A DNA stretch of 64,000 nucleotides from Leptolinea sp. HRD-7 (GTDB lineage: Bacteria > Chloroflexota > Anaerolineae > Anaerolineales > Anaerolineaceae). Numbering within the stretch: position 1 is the first letter of the stretch; every line of letters starts with the position of its first letter. Shown one piece after another: positions 55,110 to 62,809 of the stretch. Under the pieces are notes generated by a model that searched no databases, had not been told where the DNA came from, and worked only from the letters and a program-made list of their open reading frames with translations. The position numbers were made by a program, and so were the translations under genes. The stretch is taken from contig AP024710.1 of assembly GCA_024363285.1 (NCBI GenBank), positions 3,194,001 through 3,258,000 on the forward strand. Reading direction: 5' to 3'.

Positions 55110-55580
55110 ATGATGGAAGATGTTTCTTATTTAACCGCAGAAGGCCTTGCCCGGCTGCAGGAAGAACTTGAACGCCTGAAAGGACCGGAGCGCGAGGCTC
55201 TATCCGCCCGATTAAGGGCAGCCATTCAGATGGGCGACCTGTCAGAAAACGCTGATTACATCAGTGCCAAAGAAGAACAGGGTTTTCTGGAAGGCCGGAT
55301 TATGGATCTTGAGAAGACACTCCGAAACGTCGTTATTATTGACGAAACTGCCTCAGGACGTTCGGTTGTCAACATCGGTGCGCGCATAACAATTCAGGAA
55401 GGAAATTATCCTTCCGAAACCTACCAGGTTGTTGGGCCCAAAGAAGCTGACCCCAAGAACAATCGTATTTCCCATGAATCCCCTATTGGTCGTGCTGTTA
55501 TGGGAAAAAGTGTGGGAGATACGGCCACAGCCGATACTCCGGGTGGTTTAATTCAATTCAAGATACTCTCGATAGAATAA
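55110..55580 (+). CDS. greA: Transcription elongation factor GreA
   Basis: 156 residues. N-terminal coiled coil (about 1-78) with the acidic tip M-G-D-L-S-E-N-A-D-Y near residue 42 that inserts into the RNA polymerase secondary channel, then an FKBP-like C-terminal domain. It rescues backtracked polymerase. AAGGAG lies upstream; two adjacent ATGs at 55110 and 55113 can both serve. A TAAAAT at 55076-55081 is a possible -10. Terminated by a hairpin at 55591-55625. Confidence 0.97.
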   Translation: MMEDVSYLTAEGLARLQEELERLKGPEREALSARLRAAIQMGDLSENADYISAKEEQGFLEGRIMDLEKTLRNVVIIDETASGRSVVNIGARITIQEGNYPSETYQVVGPKEADPKNNRISHESPIGRAVMGKSVGDTATADTPGGLIQFKILSIE

Positions 55581-55590
55581 ATAAAAAAAA

Positions 55591-55625
55591 TCCGTGACCT
55601 GAAATTCAGATCACGGTTTTTTTTT
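55591..55625. terminator. Bidirectional Rho-independent terminator after greA
   Basis: CCGTGA (55592-55597) pairs with TCACGG (55611-55616), with an inner CTGAA/TTCAG stem, A8 before and T9 after. It also serves the converging gene at 55634. Confidence 0.9.
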
Positions 55626-55633
55626 GAGATCAA

Positions 55634-56791
55634 TCAACTTTTGGGCCAGACGGCCAGTTCAAGCGTCAGCCGGTCAAAGTAACTGTTGGTCGGCATTGCT
55701 CCGCCTCCGTACGAAGCATCAACGATACGGGCTTCCATTTGAAGAGACGCCGTCTCTAAAAGAATTCGTTTTCCGGGTTCCACCAATTGAGGTTCACCTT
55801 TTGCCAGTAAGCGTTGACGGATGTTCGGATCATTGAAGGCATGATTTGACATTAAGACCTTGGTCACGGTCTGAATATCATTTTTATCAAATAACCAGAC
55901 CTCAAACGCGGTTACTTTCTTGGGGTCGCCAACTCCAATCGTTTCTGAAATTCCCACACCACACTCCCCTAGAAATTCACCGGTGGGAGCGTCAATGCTG
56001 AACGAATCATCATACAGATCATCACCCAGCATGTAAGTCGTCATAAACTGAACAACCGGTGGTTCCTCCGAATCGGCGCTTAGGCGTTTCTTATTGATTC
56101 CTGTACCTGCACCAGTCGTCCCCTCCTGAACGTATTCCATTTCAGTACCAGTATAACCTTCTGCCGCTTCATCAAAACCTTCTTCTTCTTCGGTTTCAGA
56201 GGCCGCTTTTTTTCGGCGCAACAGCAGGAAAACCAATAAAGCACCCACTGCCAGGGTTAAAACGCACATAATTCCTAGAAGAAGTGTCAGGCTCGATTTT
56301 GAATCTGATGTTTTTTGAGGAGCTTCAGCAACTGTTCCCGGTAGAAGAGTTGTTTCAGTCTGGGCTTCGGGTTTGTTCTCTTCCTGTTTGGGTTCATCCC
56401 CTTTACCTTTCTGGTCCTGGGTTTGGGGTTTGCTTACCGGTTTTATGGCGGGAACCGGTGCTTGAACAAGTAAGGCTAATTTTTCTATTTCATTGGATTC
56501 TATAGTTCCAGGATTTGCCGATAAGGCTTCCAACGCCGGTTTTGCAGCAACACCAAGCTCTTGCCATCGTTTTTGAACTAGCCCTTCATCACCGTTCCGG
56601 CTGTAAGAATCAATGACCATCCGCAGATAATCCACTTGAAGATCGCTCCTCAAATGTTGCGGAGCAGCGTCCGTCCACTGGACCGGCCAGATCAGCCAGC
56701 CCAGGATGGGAAGCCCCACGATCAGACCGATTATGAAACCGGCTAATCCAGCATAGAGAGGGTTTTTTAGCCGCTCAAGTATTTTTTCCAT
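55634..56791 (-). CDS. Two-helix membrane protein with a long disordered linker, unknown function
   Basis: 385 residues. Helix 1 (about 13-38) near the N-terminus, then a soluble helical stretch (about 45-110), a Pro/Lys/Glu/Gln-rich disordered linker (about 112-165), helix 2 (about 168-192) followed by R-R-K-K, an acidic linker and a C-terminal domain (about 250-385) with V-T-A-F-E-V-W-L-F-D-K-N-D-I. The C-terminal domain pattern recurs in uncharacterised Chloroflexota proteins, but I cannot assign a function. AGGAG precedes the ATG. A 97-base gap without features separates it from topA. Confidence 0.6.
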   Translation of the reverse strand: MEKILERLKNPLYAGLAGFIIGLIVGLPILGWLIWPVQWTDAAPQHLRSDLQVDYLRMVIDSYSRNGDEGLVQKRWQELGVAAKPALEALSANPGTIESNEIEKLALLVQAPVPAIKPVSKPQTQDQKGKGDEPKQEENKPEAQTETTLLPGTVAEAPQKTSDSKSSLTLLLGIMCVLTLAVGALLVFLLLRRKKAASETEEEEGFDEAAEGYTGTEMEYVQEGTTGAGTGINKKRLSADSEEPPVVQFMTTYMLGDDLYDDSFSIDAPTGEFLGECGVGISETIGVGDPKKVTAFEVWLFDKNDIQTVTKVLMSNHAFNDPNIRQRLLAKGEPQLVEPGKRILLETASLQMEARIVDASYGGGAMPTNSYFDRLTLELAVWPKS

Positions 56792-56888
56792 CCGTTCACA
56801 CTCCTACTATGAGGGTTGCCTTTAATCCATGCCCTCTGCAAAACTTTTTTTGAATGCAGCGAGAATGTCAACGGTATGGTTGCAAAAA

Positions 56889-59288
56889 CTATGCCTGGTC
56901 TGAAATTGCTCCCTGAACCTGTTCCTGAAGGAATGTCTCTTTGCAGGAGAGGCACTGGTATTCACGTTTATTCGCGATGACGAGAACCCCGCCGCAACTC
57001 GGACAAGGCTGAGCTACAGGCTTCTTCCATGAGACAAACTGGCATTGCGGGTAATTCGCGCAGCCATAGAAAAACCGCCCCTTTCGCGATTTACGTTCAA
57101 CCAGTTCACCACCGTCATCCGGGCATGTGACACCGATCTTTTCCAGGAAAGGCTCAGTATGTTTGCATGTCGGGTAAGTACTGCAAGAAATAAATTTTCC
57201 GTATCGGCCCCAGCGGATGACAAGATCATTTCCGCAAACCGGGCATGGGCGGTCAATCTTTTCCGGCTCTTCTTTGATTTCCGGCATTTCCTTGCGAGCT
57301 TTCTCTACCTCTTGTTCAAACCCATTGTAGAATTCTCTAACAACTTTCACCCATGGCAATTCATTGGAAGCAATTTTATCCAGGTCTTCTTCCATCGTAG
57401 CGGTGAATTGAATATCCACAACATCAGGGAAATGCTCCACCAGCAGGTCTGTAACCAGTATGCCTGTCTCTGTGGGGAAAAGACGTTTATTTTCACGCAC
57501 AACATACCCGCGTTGCTGAATAGTGGAAATTGTTGGAGCGTATGTAGAAGGGCGGCCAATTCCATTTTCTTCAAGCGCGGCTACCAGAGTGGCTTCCGTA
57601 TAACGGGGCGGTGGCTGGGTGAAGTGTTGCTCAGGAATGAGCCGGTTCAGAATTTGTTTCTGCCCTTCTTCTAACCCAACAGGTATCTTCTGGTTTTCTT
57701 CCTCATCTTTATCACGGTCTTCGTTTTTTGCCTCTTCATAAACAACAAGGAAACCGGGGAACTTGACCGTCTGACCGGATGTACGGAATATGTATTCATG
57801 GGCAGTAGATTTTCCCGAAACTTCTACTGTGACGGTATCATAAATCGCATCTTCCATTTGAGATGATACGAACCGAAGCCAGATCAACTGATACAGTTTG
57901 AATTGTTCGGGGGTTAATTGATCTTTTACGTCATCAGGCCGGCGTAAAACCGAAGTAGGGCGAATAGCTTCATGTGCCTCTTGAGCCCCGATAGTCCGGG
58001 TTTTATATTGGGGAGGATTTACGGGAAGGAAATCATTCCCGTACATTTCGGTGATAAATTTCCTGACCTCGTTTTGCGCCAGCTCCGAAACATTGGTTGA
58101 ATCCGTACGCATATATGTGATCAAACCTACAGTTCCGGAACCGTGAACCGCGATACCTTCGTAGAGTTGTTGAGCCACAGCCATGGTGCGCCGCGCGGTA
58201 AAGCCCAGTTTGCGCGAGGCTTCTTGTTGTAAAGTACTGGTTGTGAAAGGAGGCGCGGGTTTACGCCGGCGTTCGCTCTTTTTGATCTTTGATATCTCGT
58301 ATGCGGCTTGTTCAATATCGCCGCATAAACCGTTGACGGTCATCTCGTTGGGGAGGTCCGGCTCCCTGTCATCAATCCGGTACAGGCGCGACAGGTATTT
58401 TGTCCGGCTGCCAGCGGGCGAAAACTCCGCGCCAATCGTCCAGTATTCTTCAGGTTTGAACGCTTCAATTTCGCGTTCACGCTCTACAACCAGTCGCAGC
58501 GCAACTGACTGAACTCGTCCGGCGGATAATCGTCCACGGACCTTTTCCCATAACAATGGTGTCAGGCTATAACCCACTAACCGGTCAAGGATACGGCGTG
58601 CCTGCTGGGCGTCAACAAGGCTGGAATCAATTTGACGCGGATGCGAAAACGCCTCAGCAATGGCCGGTTCTGTGATCTCATGAAAAACAACCCGGTGTGA
58701 TATCTCTGGTCGCATTTCAGCGGATTCCAACAAATGCCAGGCAATCGCTTCACCTTCACGGTCAGGGTCGGTTGCCAGGTAAATCTCATCGGCATTTTTT
58801 GCCAGTGATTTCAATTCTTTAACGATCTGCCGTTTCTCATTGGGTACACGGTATTTGGGGGCAAAATCGTGTTCCACATCAACAGAGAGGCTGGAGCGCA
58901 GCAGGTCGCGCACATGACCTATTGACGCGCGGACTGTATAGCCGTGTCCCAGAAACCGTCCGATAGTCTTGGCTTTAGCCGGTGATTCGACGATTACCAG
59001 TTTACCTACCCGTGGACCGGCTTGAGCAGCCTCAGTTTTGGCAGACTTCTTGCCTCCAGCTTTTACCTTCACTGCTTTTGGAGTTCTGGCAGGCCGTGCC
59101 GCTTTCTCCGGTTTTTCCAGTCCGTTGTGGGCTTCGGTGGCGCCCATCCGGGATAGTTTTGTTCCGCAAACAGTGCATGTTCCTCTGGTGATCGGAGTGC
59201 CGGTTACTGTGAAACCGGCTTCCGGATTTTGCATTTCCCTTTTTTCTTTACAACGTACGCAATATGCTTCCAATGATACAGACTCCAC
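56889..59288 (-). CDS. topA: DNA topoisomerase I with N-terminal DUF5679-like zinc ribbon
   Basis: 799 residues. Residues 9-48 form a small zinc-ribbon-like module (C-V-R-C, then C-T-V-C-G-T-K) of the DUF5679 type, followed by a Lys/Ala-rich linker. The topoisomerase core runs from about residue 94 (K-L-V-I-V-E-S-P-A-K-A-K-T-I) with the Toprim acidic D-P-D-R-E-G-E and the active Tyr in G-L-I-T-Y-M-R-T-D-S-T. Three C-terminal zinc-finger-like repeats follow (C-P-V-C-G-N, C-P-D-D-G-G, C-P-S-C-G-G). It relaxes negative supercoils. GTG start directly after the manC stop. Confidence 0.95.
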   Translation of the reverse strand: MESVSLEAYCVRCKEKREMQNPEAGFTVTGTPITRGTCTVCGTKLSRMGATEAHNGLEKPEKAARPARTPKAVKVKAGGKKSAKTEAAQAGPRVGKLVIVESPAKAKTIGRFLGHGYTVRASIGHVRDLLRSSLSVDVEHDFAPKYRVPNEKRQIVKELKSLAKNADEIYLATDPDREGEAIAWHLLESAEMRPEISHRVVFHEITEPAIAEAFSHPRQIDSSLVDAQQARRILDRLVGYSLTPLLWEKVRGRLSAGRVQSVALRLVVEREREIEAFKPEEYWTIGAEFSPAGSRTKYLSRLYRIDDREPDLPNEMTVNGLCGDIEQAAYEISKIKKSERRRKPAPPFTTSTLQQEASRKLGFTARRTMAVAQQLYEGIAVHGSGTVGLITYMRTDSTNVSELAQNEVRKFITEMYGNDFLPVNPPQYKTRTIGAQEAHEAIRPTSVLRRPDDVKDQLTPEQFKLYQLIWLRFVSSQMEDAIYDTVTVEVSGKSTAHEYIFRTSGQTVKFPGFLVVYEEAKNEDRDKDEEENQKIPVGLEEGQKQILNRLIPEQHFTQPPPRYTEATLVAALEENGIGRPSTYAPTISTIQQRGYVVRENKRLFPTETGILVTDLLVEHFPDVVDIQFTATMEEDLDKIASNELPWVKVVREFYNGFEQEVEKARKEMPEIKEEPEKIDRPCPVCGNDLVIRWGRYGKFISCSTYPTCKHTEPFLEKIGVTCPDDGGELVERKSRKGRFFYGCANYPQCQFVSWKKPVAQPCPSCGGVLVIANKREYQCLSCKETFLQEQVQGAISDQA

Positions 59289-60380
59289 TTACAAAAGTTG
59301 CTGATTACCCTGTTTTTTCAGGAAATCGACGATGAGTTTTACTTTTTGAGTATCCGTTTTTTTACACACCAGTAATGCATCCGGCGTATCGACAACAACT
59401 ATATCATTCAACCCGATGGCGGCGATGAATTTACCAGATGGGTTTTCGCTGACGATCAGCGAATCTGTAGTGTCTTCAATAAAGACATCATCCGCGAGGC
59501 TAATATTGCCGTTCTCATCCGCGGGGAGTACATCGAACAACGATTCCCAGCTTCCCACATCATTCCATCCCAGATTTCGAGCAGGTATACAGGCTACCCG
59601 GGAGGCTTTTTCCATAATACCATAGTCAATTGTCTCAGGGACAATCTTTGGCCAGTTTTCCAATAATACTTCTTGCCGCCTGTCTGTTAGCCAGGCCTTT
59701 TGAATCAGATCAATGATTTTGAACAGTTCCGGCATATGAGTAGAAATTTCCTCGAGTATCCGATCTACCCGCCAGAAAAACATGCCAGAGTTCCAGTCAT
59801 GATCGCCGCGCTCCATAAATTCGCGAGCCAGGTCCTCATTCGGTTTTTCCTTGAACTTTAAAACGCGGTAATACGGAAGACCGTCAAACTCATCCAACCG
59901 GTCACCGCGTTGAATATACCCGTAACCGGTGGCTGGATATTGGGGTTCGATTCCCATGGTGACCAGGTAACCGTCATTCGCCACTTTCTTCCCGCATTTT
60001 ATTAAATGGTGAAAATGAGGCACATTTTTTATAAAATGATCTGCTGTCAACACCACCATCACCGCTTCAGGGTCGCGCAATTGTATGGCCTGCGCGGCCA
60101 GGGCTACAACAGAAGCTGTTCCCCTGGGCATTGGTTCAAGAAGAAAATTTTTCCACGGGATTTCGGGTTTCTGGCGGCTGAGTTCTTTAGCCTGCTCTTC
60201 CACTGTAACAATATAAATCTGGTCCGGGTTTAATATCCCATTCAGCCTCTCAACAGCGATCTGAAAAAGTGTTTTATCTCCAGAGATAGCCATCATTTGT
60301 TTCGGGCGGCTGCGGCGAGACAACGGCCAAAGCCGTGTTCCGCCACCTCCTGCCATAATAACCGCGTATAAATGTTCCAT
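59289..60380 (-). CDS. manC: Mannose-1-phosphate guanylyltransferase
   Basis: 363 residues. Nucleotidyltransferase signature M-A-G-G-G-G-T-R-L-W-P-L-S-R-R-S-R-P-K-Q near the N-terminus; E-P-M-P-R-G-T-A; G-Y-G-Y-I-Q-R-G near 150; F-K-E-K-P-N-E; W-N-S-G-M-F-F-W; and W-N-D-V-G-S-W near 275. It makes GDP-mannose from GTP and mannose-1-phosphate. No C-terminal phosphomannose-isomerase cupin is attached. ATG overlaps the dprA stop by one base (TAATG). It supplies nucleotide sugar for envelope polymers and is placed between dprA and topA, which is an unusual insertion. Confidence 0.92.
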   Translation of the reverse strand: MEHLYAVIMAGGGGTRLWPLSRRSRPKQMMAISGDKTLFQIAVERLNGILNPDQIYIVTVEEQAKELSRQKPEIPWKNFLLEPMPRGTASVVALAAQAIQLRDPEAVMVVLTADHFIKNVPHFHHLIKCGKKVANDGYLVTMGIEPQYPATGYGYIQRGDRLDEFDGLPYYRVLKFKEKPNEDLAREFMERGDHDWNSGMFFWRVDRILEEISTHMPELFKIIDLIQKAWLTDRRQEVLLENWPKIVPETIDYGIMEKASRVACIPARNLGWNDVGSWESLFDVLPADENGNISLADDVFIEDTTDSLIVSENPSGKFIAAIGLNDIVVVDTPDALLVCKKTDTQKVKLIVDFLKKQGNQQLL

Positions 60381-61495
60381 TATTTTTTATCCGCCTGGTA
60401 AAGAATACCTTTTTCTTTGACAAGTATGTAATTCATTCCACCTACCTGCCTGACCATACCTTTCAATTCCATCATGGTCAGAGTAGATGTTAATGCGTCC
60501 ATCCCCCATCCTATAGCATGCCCCAGATCATCTATGTGAACCGGTTCATAACCCAGCGCGTCCATGATCTGCTGTTCACGGGGATCCGCGGGTAAGTCAA
60601 GCCGTGCCTGACGGTATTCCTGAACCTGTTCAATATTTAACGCGTCAAGCACATCTTTTGGCTCCAGAAGAGGGCGTGCGCCCTGTTGGATCAGCCGGTT
60701 GGTCCCTTTGGATTGATTGGCATAAATACTACCGGGAAGCGCGAATACATCACGCCCCTGTTCTGCCGCGAAGGTAGATGTGATCAACGCTCCACTGGTA
60801 ATCCCGGCTTCGATAACCACTACCACACGCGACAATCCAGAGATAATGCGGTTGCGCGGAGGGAAATTATTACTCTCCGGCGGTGTTCCCGGCGGATAAT
60901 CACTGATCACCGCGCCGTTTTCCGCGATCTCTGCTGCCAGTTTACGGTGCTCCGGAGGGTAAATGCGGTCGACACCGCTTCCCAGAACGGCTATGGTGCG
61001 CCCTCCATGTTTCAAAGCCGTCTGGTGTGCTGAAGCATCGACGCCTCGTGCCAGCCCGCTGACCACCGTCACACCATGATGTGCCAGTAGTTCTGTCAGT
61101 TCTTCTGTCACCTGCCGACCATATCCGGTCATCCGACGTGTTCCCACAATAGCGGCTGCCCATTCATCTTGAACAGTCAGCTCACCCAGTGTGTATAAAA
61201 CCGGAGGTGGTTGATCGATCTCTTTCAACCTCCGTGGATAATTCTCATCCTTCCAGGTCAATATATGGATCCCGGCTTTTTGAATGTTCGCCAGTATTCG
61301 TTCTAGATCAATCTGTTTTTTGACCTGATGCAAGTTTTCGATAATTTTCGCAGTCAATCCGGCTTCTGCCAGTTGACTTGCCGGCGCGTTCCACGCGGTC
61401 TGAAGATCAGGGAAGGCCTGTAGTAATCCTCGAAATCGGACGGCGCCTATCCCCCTGACGTACGTGAAGCCTATCCAGTAAATCCGGTCATCCAT
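60380..61495 (-). CDS. dprA: DNA processing protein DprA
   Basis: 371 residues. An N-terminal helical region (about 1-80), then the Rossmann-type DprA domain with I-V-G-T-R-R-M-T-G-Y-G-R-Q, S-G-L-A-R-G-V-D-A-S-A-H, L-G-S-G-V-D-R-I-Y-P-P-E-H and F-P-P-R-N-R-I-I-S-G-L-S. A winged-helix-like C-terminal domain follows at about 300-365. It loads RecA onto incoming single-stranded DNA in transformation. It follows rimM by ten bases. Confidence 0.96.
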   Translation of the reverse strand: MDDRIYWIGFTYVRGIGAVRFRGLLQAFPDLQTAWNAPASQLAEAGLTAKIIENLHQVKKQIDLERILANIQKAGIHILTWKDENYPRRLKEIDQPPPVLYTLGELTVQDEWAAAIVGTRRMTGYGRQVTEELTELLAHHGVTVVSGLARGVDASAHQTALKHGGRTIAVLGSGVDRIYPPEHRKLAAEIAENGAVISDYPPGTPPESNNFPPRNRIISGLSRVVVVIEAGITSGALITSTFAAEQGRDVFALPGSIYANQSKGTNRLIQQGARPLLEPKDVLDALNIEQVQEYRQARLDLPADPREQQIMDALGYEPVHIDDLGHAIGWGMDALTSTLTMMELKGMVRQVGGMNYILVKEKGILYQADKK

Positions 61496-61505
61496 TTCCG
61501 GTGTT

Positions 61506-62057
61506 TCACTCCCACTCGGGCGGTTTCACTACCATTTGTTTTTCAGAAAGATCCACTCGGATGATCACTGAATCTATCGCTGGTAGAAGTATCTCTTTTC
61601 CGGCCTTATCGGTGACAACATACACGTCATTCGCGCCGGTTTCCATGATCTCAGTTACCGTGCCGATTTCCTCACCGTTTTCCAAAACAGCCTTTAATCC
61701 CACCAACTGGTGATGGTAGTACTGACCTTCTGATAAAGCGGGCAATTCATCAACACGGACAAAAACTTCGAGATTCGTCAATTCAGCGGCTTCTTCTCGG
61801 TTGCGAATTCCTTCCATAGTAATTAACACATTGTTATGAAAGGGACGTGCTCCACTGATTTTACGGGGAGAATGGTCAGCACCCAGATAGATCACTTTTC
61901 CGCGTTTGATCCGTTCGGGAAAATCTGTGGTGACCCCCAGCACGATCTCACCGGTGACACCGTGAGCGCGTTGAAGCTTACCTATCAAAACATATTCAGG
62001 CTCACCCCGATGGGGCGAGCCTGTTCTGTTATTTCGTCCTGGCATCCGGGTAGTCAT
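61506..62057 (-). CDS. rimM: Ribosome maturation factor RimM
   Basis: 183 residues. N-terminal RimM barrel: L-I-G-K-L-Q-R-A-H-G-V-T-G-E-I near residue 24, then N-R-E-E-A-A-E-L; a PRC-barrel-like C-terminal part with Y-Y-H-H-Q-L-V-G and I-M-E-T-G-A-N-D-V-Y. It assists 16S rRNA processing and the 30S head via S19. The frame reaches back to 62207, inside khpA; I take the ATG at 62057, eight bases past the khpA stop. trmD and rplS, usual partners, do not follow. Confidence 0.92.
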   Translation of the reverse strand: MTTRMPGRNNRTGSPHRGEPEYVLIGKLQRAHGVTGEIVLGVTTDFPERIKRGKVIYLGADHSPRKISGARPFHNNVLITMEGIRNREEAAELTNLEVFVRVDELPALSEGQYYHHQLVGLKAVLENGEEIGTVTEIMETGANDVYVVTDKAGKEILLPAIDSVIIRVDLSEKQMVVKPPEWE

Positions 62058-62064
62058 ATCCGGA

Positions 62065-62301
62065 TCATCGCGGTTCAATAACGTCCAATGATGCCTGCTT
62101 ACCTTCACGGGCAGCGGATACACGCAACAAAACACGCATGGCGTTGGCAACACGGCCGCTTTTACCGATAACCCGTCCCATATCGTCTTTGGCAACATGC
62201 AACTCAAGGCGAATTTTCCCGCCTACCCGTTCCTGAGTCACCTTGACCTGGTCAGGATCATCAACCAGAGATTTGGCAATGTAATCAATTAAGTCTTTCA
62301 T
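62065..62301 (-). CDS. khpA: KH-domain RNA-binding protein KhpA
   Basis: 78 residues, normal for the family (YlqC type). The KH motif is M-G-R-V-I-G-K-S-G-R-V-A-N-A-M-R near residue 41-56. It binds RNA, often with KhpB, and affects translation and cell division. GGGGAG upstream selects the ATG at 62301 over a frame beginning seven codons earlier. It lies between rpsP and rimM as in most bacteria. Confidence 0.93.
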   Translation of the reverse strand: MKDLIDYIAKSLVDDPDQVKVTQERVGGKIRLELHVAKDDMGRVIGKSGRVANAMRVLLRVSAAREGKQASLDVIEPR

Positions 62302-62349
62302 GGTCTCCCCATGAACAGCCATTCATATCCGGAGAAAACAACCTGAGAA

Positions 62350-62700
62350 TTAGGCAGCCTTCTTTGTAGTTTTAGCGCTGATGTGACGGGCTTCGGCGGC
62401 AGCTTTGGCTTCAGCCAGCAGGGCTTCCTGTGATTCACCGGCTTTAAGGCGGGCGAAGCGGGCGGTCAGCCCAACACTATTGAACAGTTTGACAACGGAT
62501 TCACTGGGCTGCGCGCCTTTCAGCATCCAATCGTAAACCCGGTCTTCTTTGATATCCAGGGTAAAGGGTTCAGTGCGGGGATTGTAGGAACCCAGGATCT
62601 CAATAAAGCGGCCATCGCGGGGTGATTCTTTGTCGGCAACGATCACACGATATGTGGCCTGGCCCTTGAGGCCGGTACGGCGAAGACGAATACGAACCAT
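62350..62700 (-). CDS. rpsP: 30S ribosomal protein S16
   Basis: 116 residues. N-terminal V-R-I-R-L-R-R-T-G-L-K-G-Q-A-T-Y-R-V-I-V-A-D, then D-G-R-F-I-E-I-L-G-S-Y-N-P and W-M-L-K-G-A-Q-P-S: typical S16. A Lys/Ala-rich C-terminal extension of about 25 residues is present. AAGGAG precedes the ATG. Downstream of ffh by 109 bases, as in many genomes. Confidence 0.97.
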   Translation of the reverse strand: MVRIRLRRTGLKGQATYRVIVADKESPRDGRFIEILGSYNPRTEPFTLDIKEDRVYDWMLKGAQPSESVVKLFNSVGLTARFARLKAGESQEALLAEAKAAAEARHISAKTTKKAA

Positions 62701-62809
62701 CGAAAAATCTCCTTATTCGGAACGTAAAAAATTGATACAGAGGTTCAGGGGTTACCTGCGTCAGGTGAGGAGCGCTGAAGGGGTGCGCAACCGTCTGCAG
62801 AAGAAAAAT

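Noticed and set aside
59940..59956. GGTTCGATTCC resembling a tRNA T-loop
   Set aside because: It lies inside manC and encodes the G-I-E-P segment; no acceptor or anticodon stems surround it.
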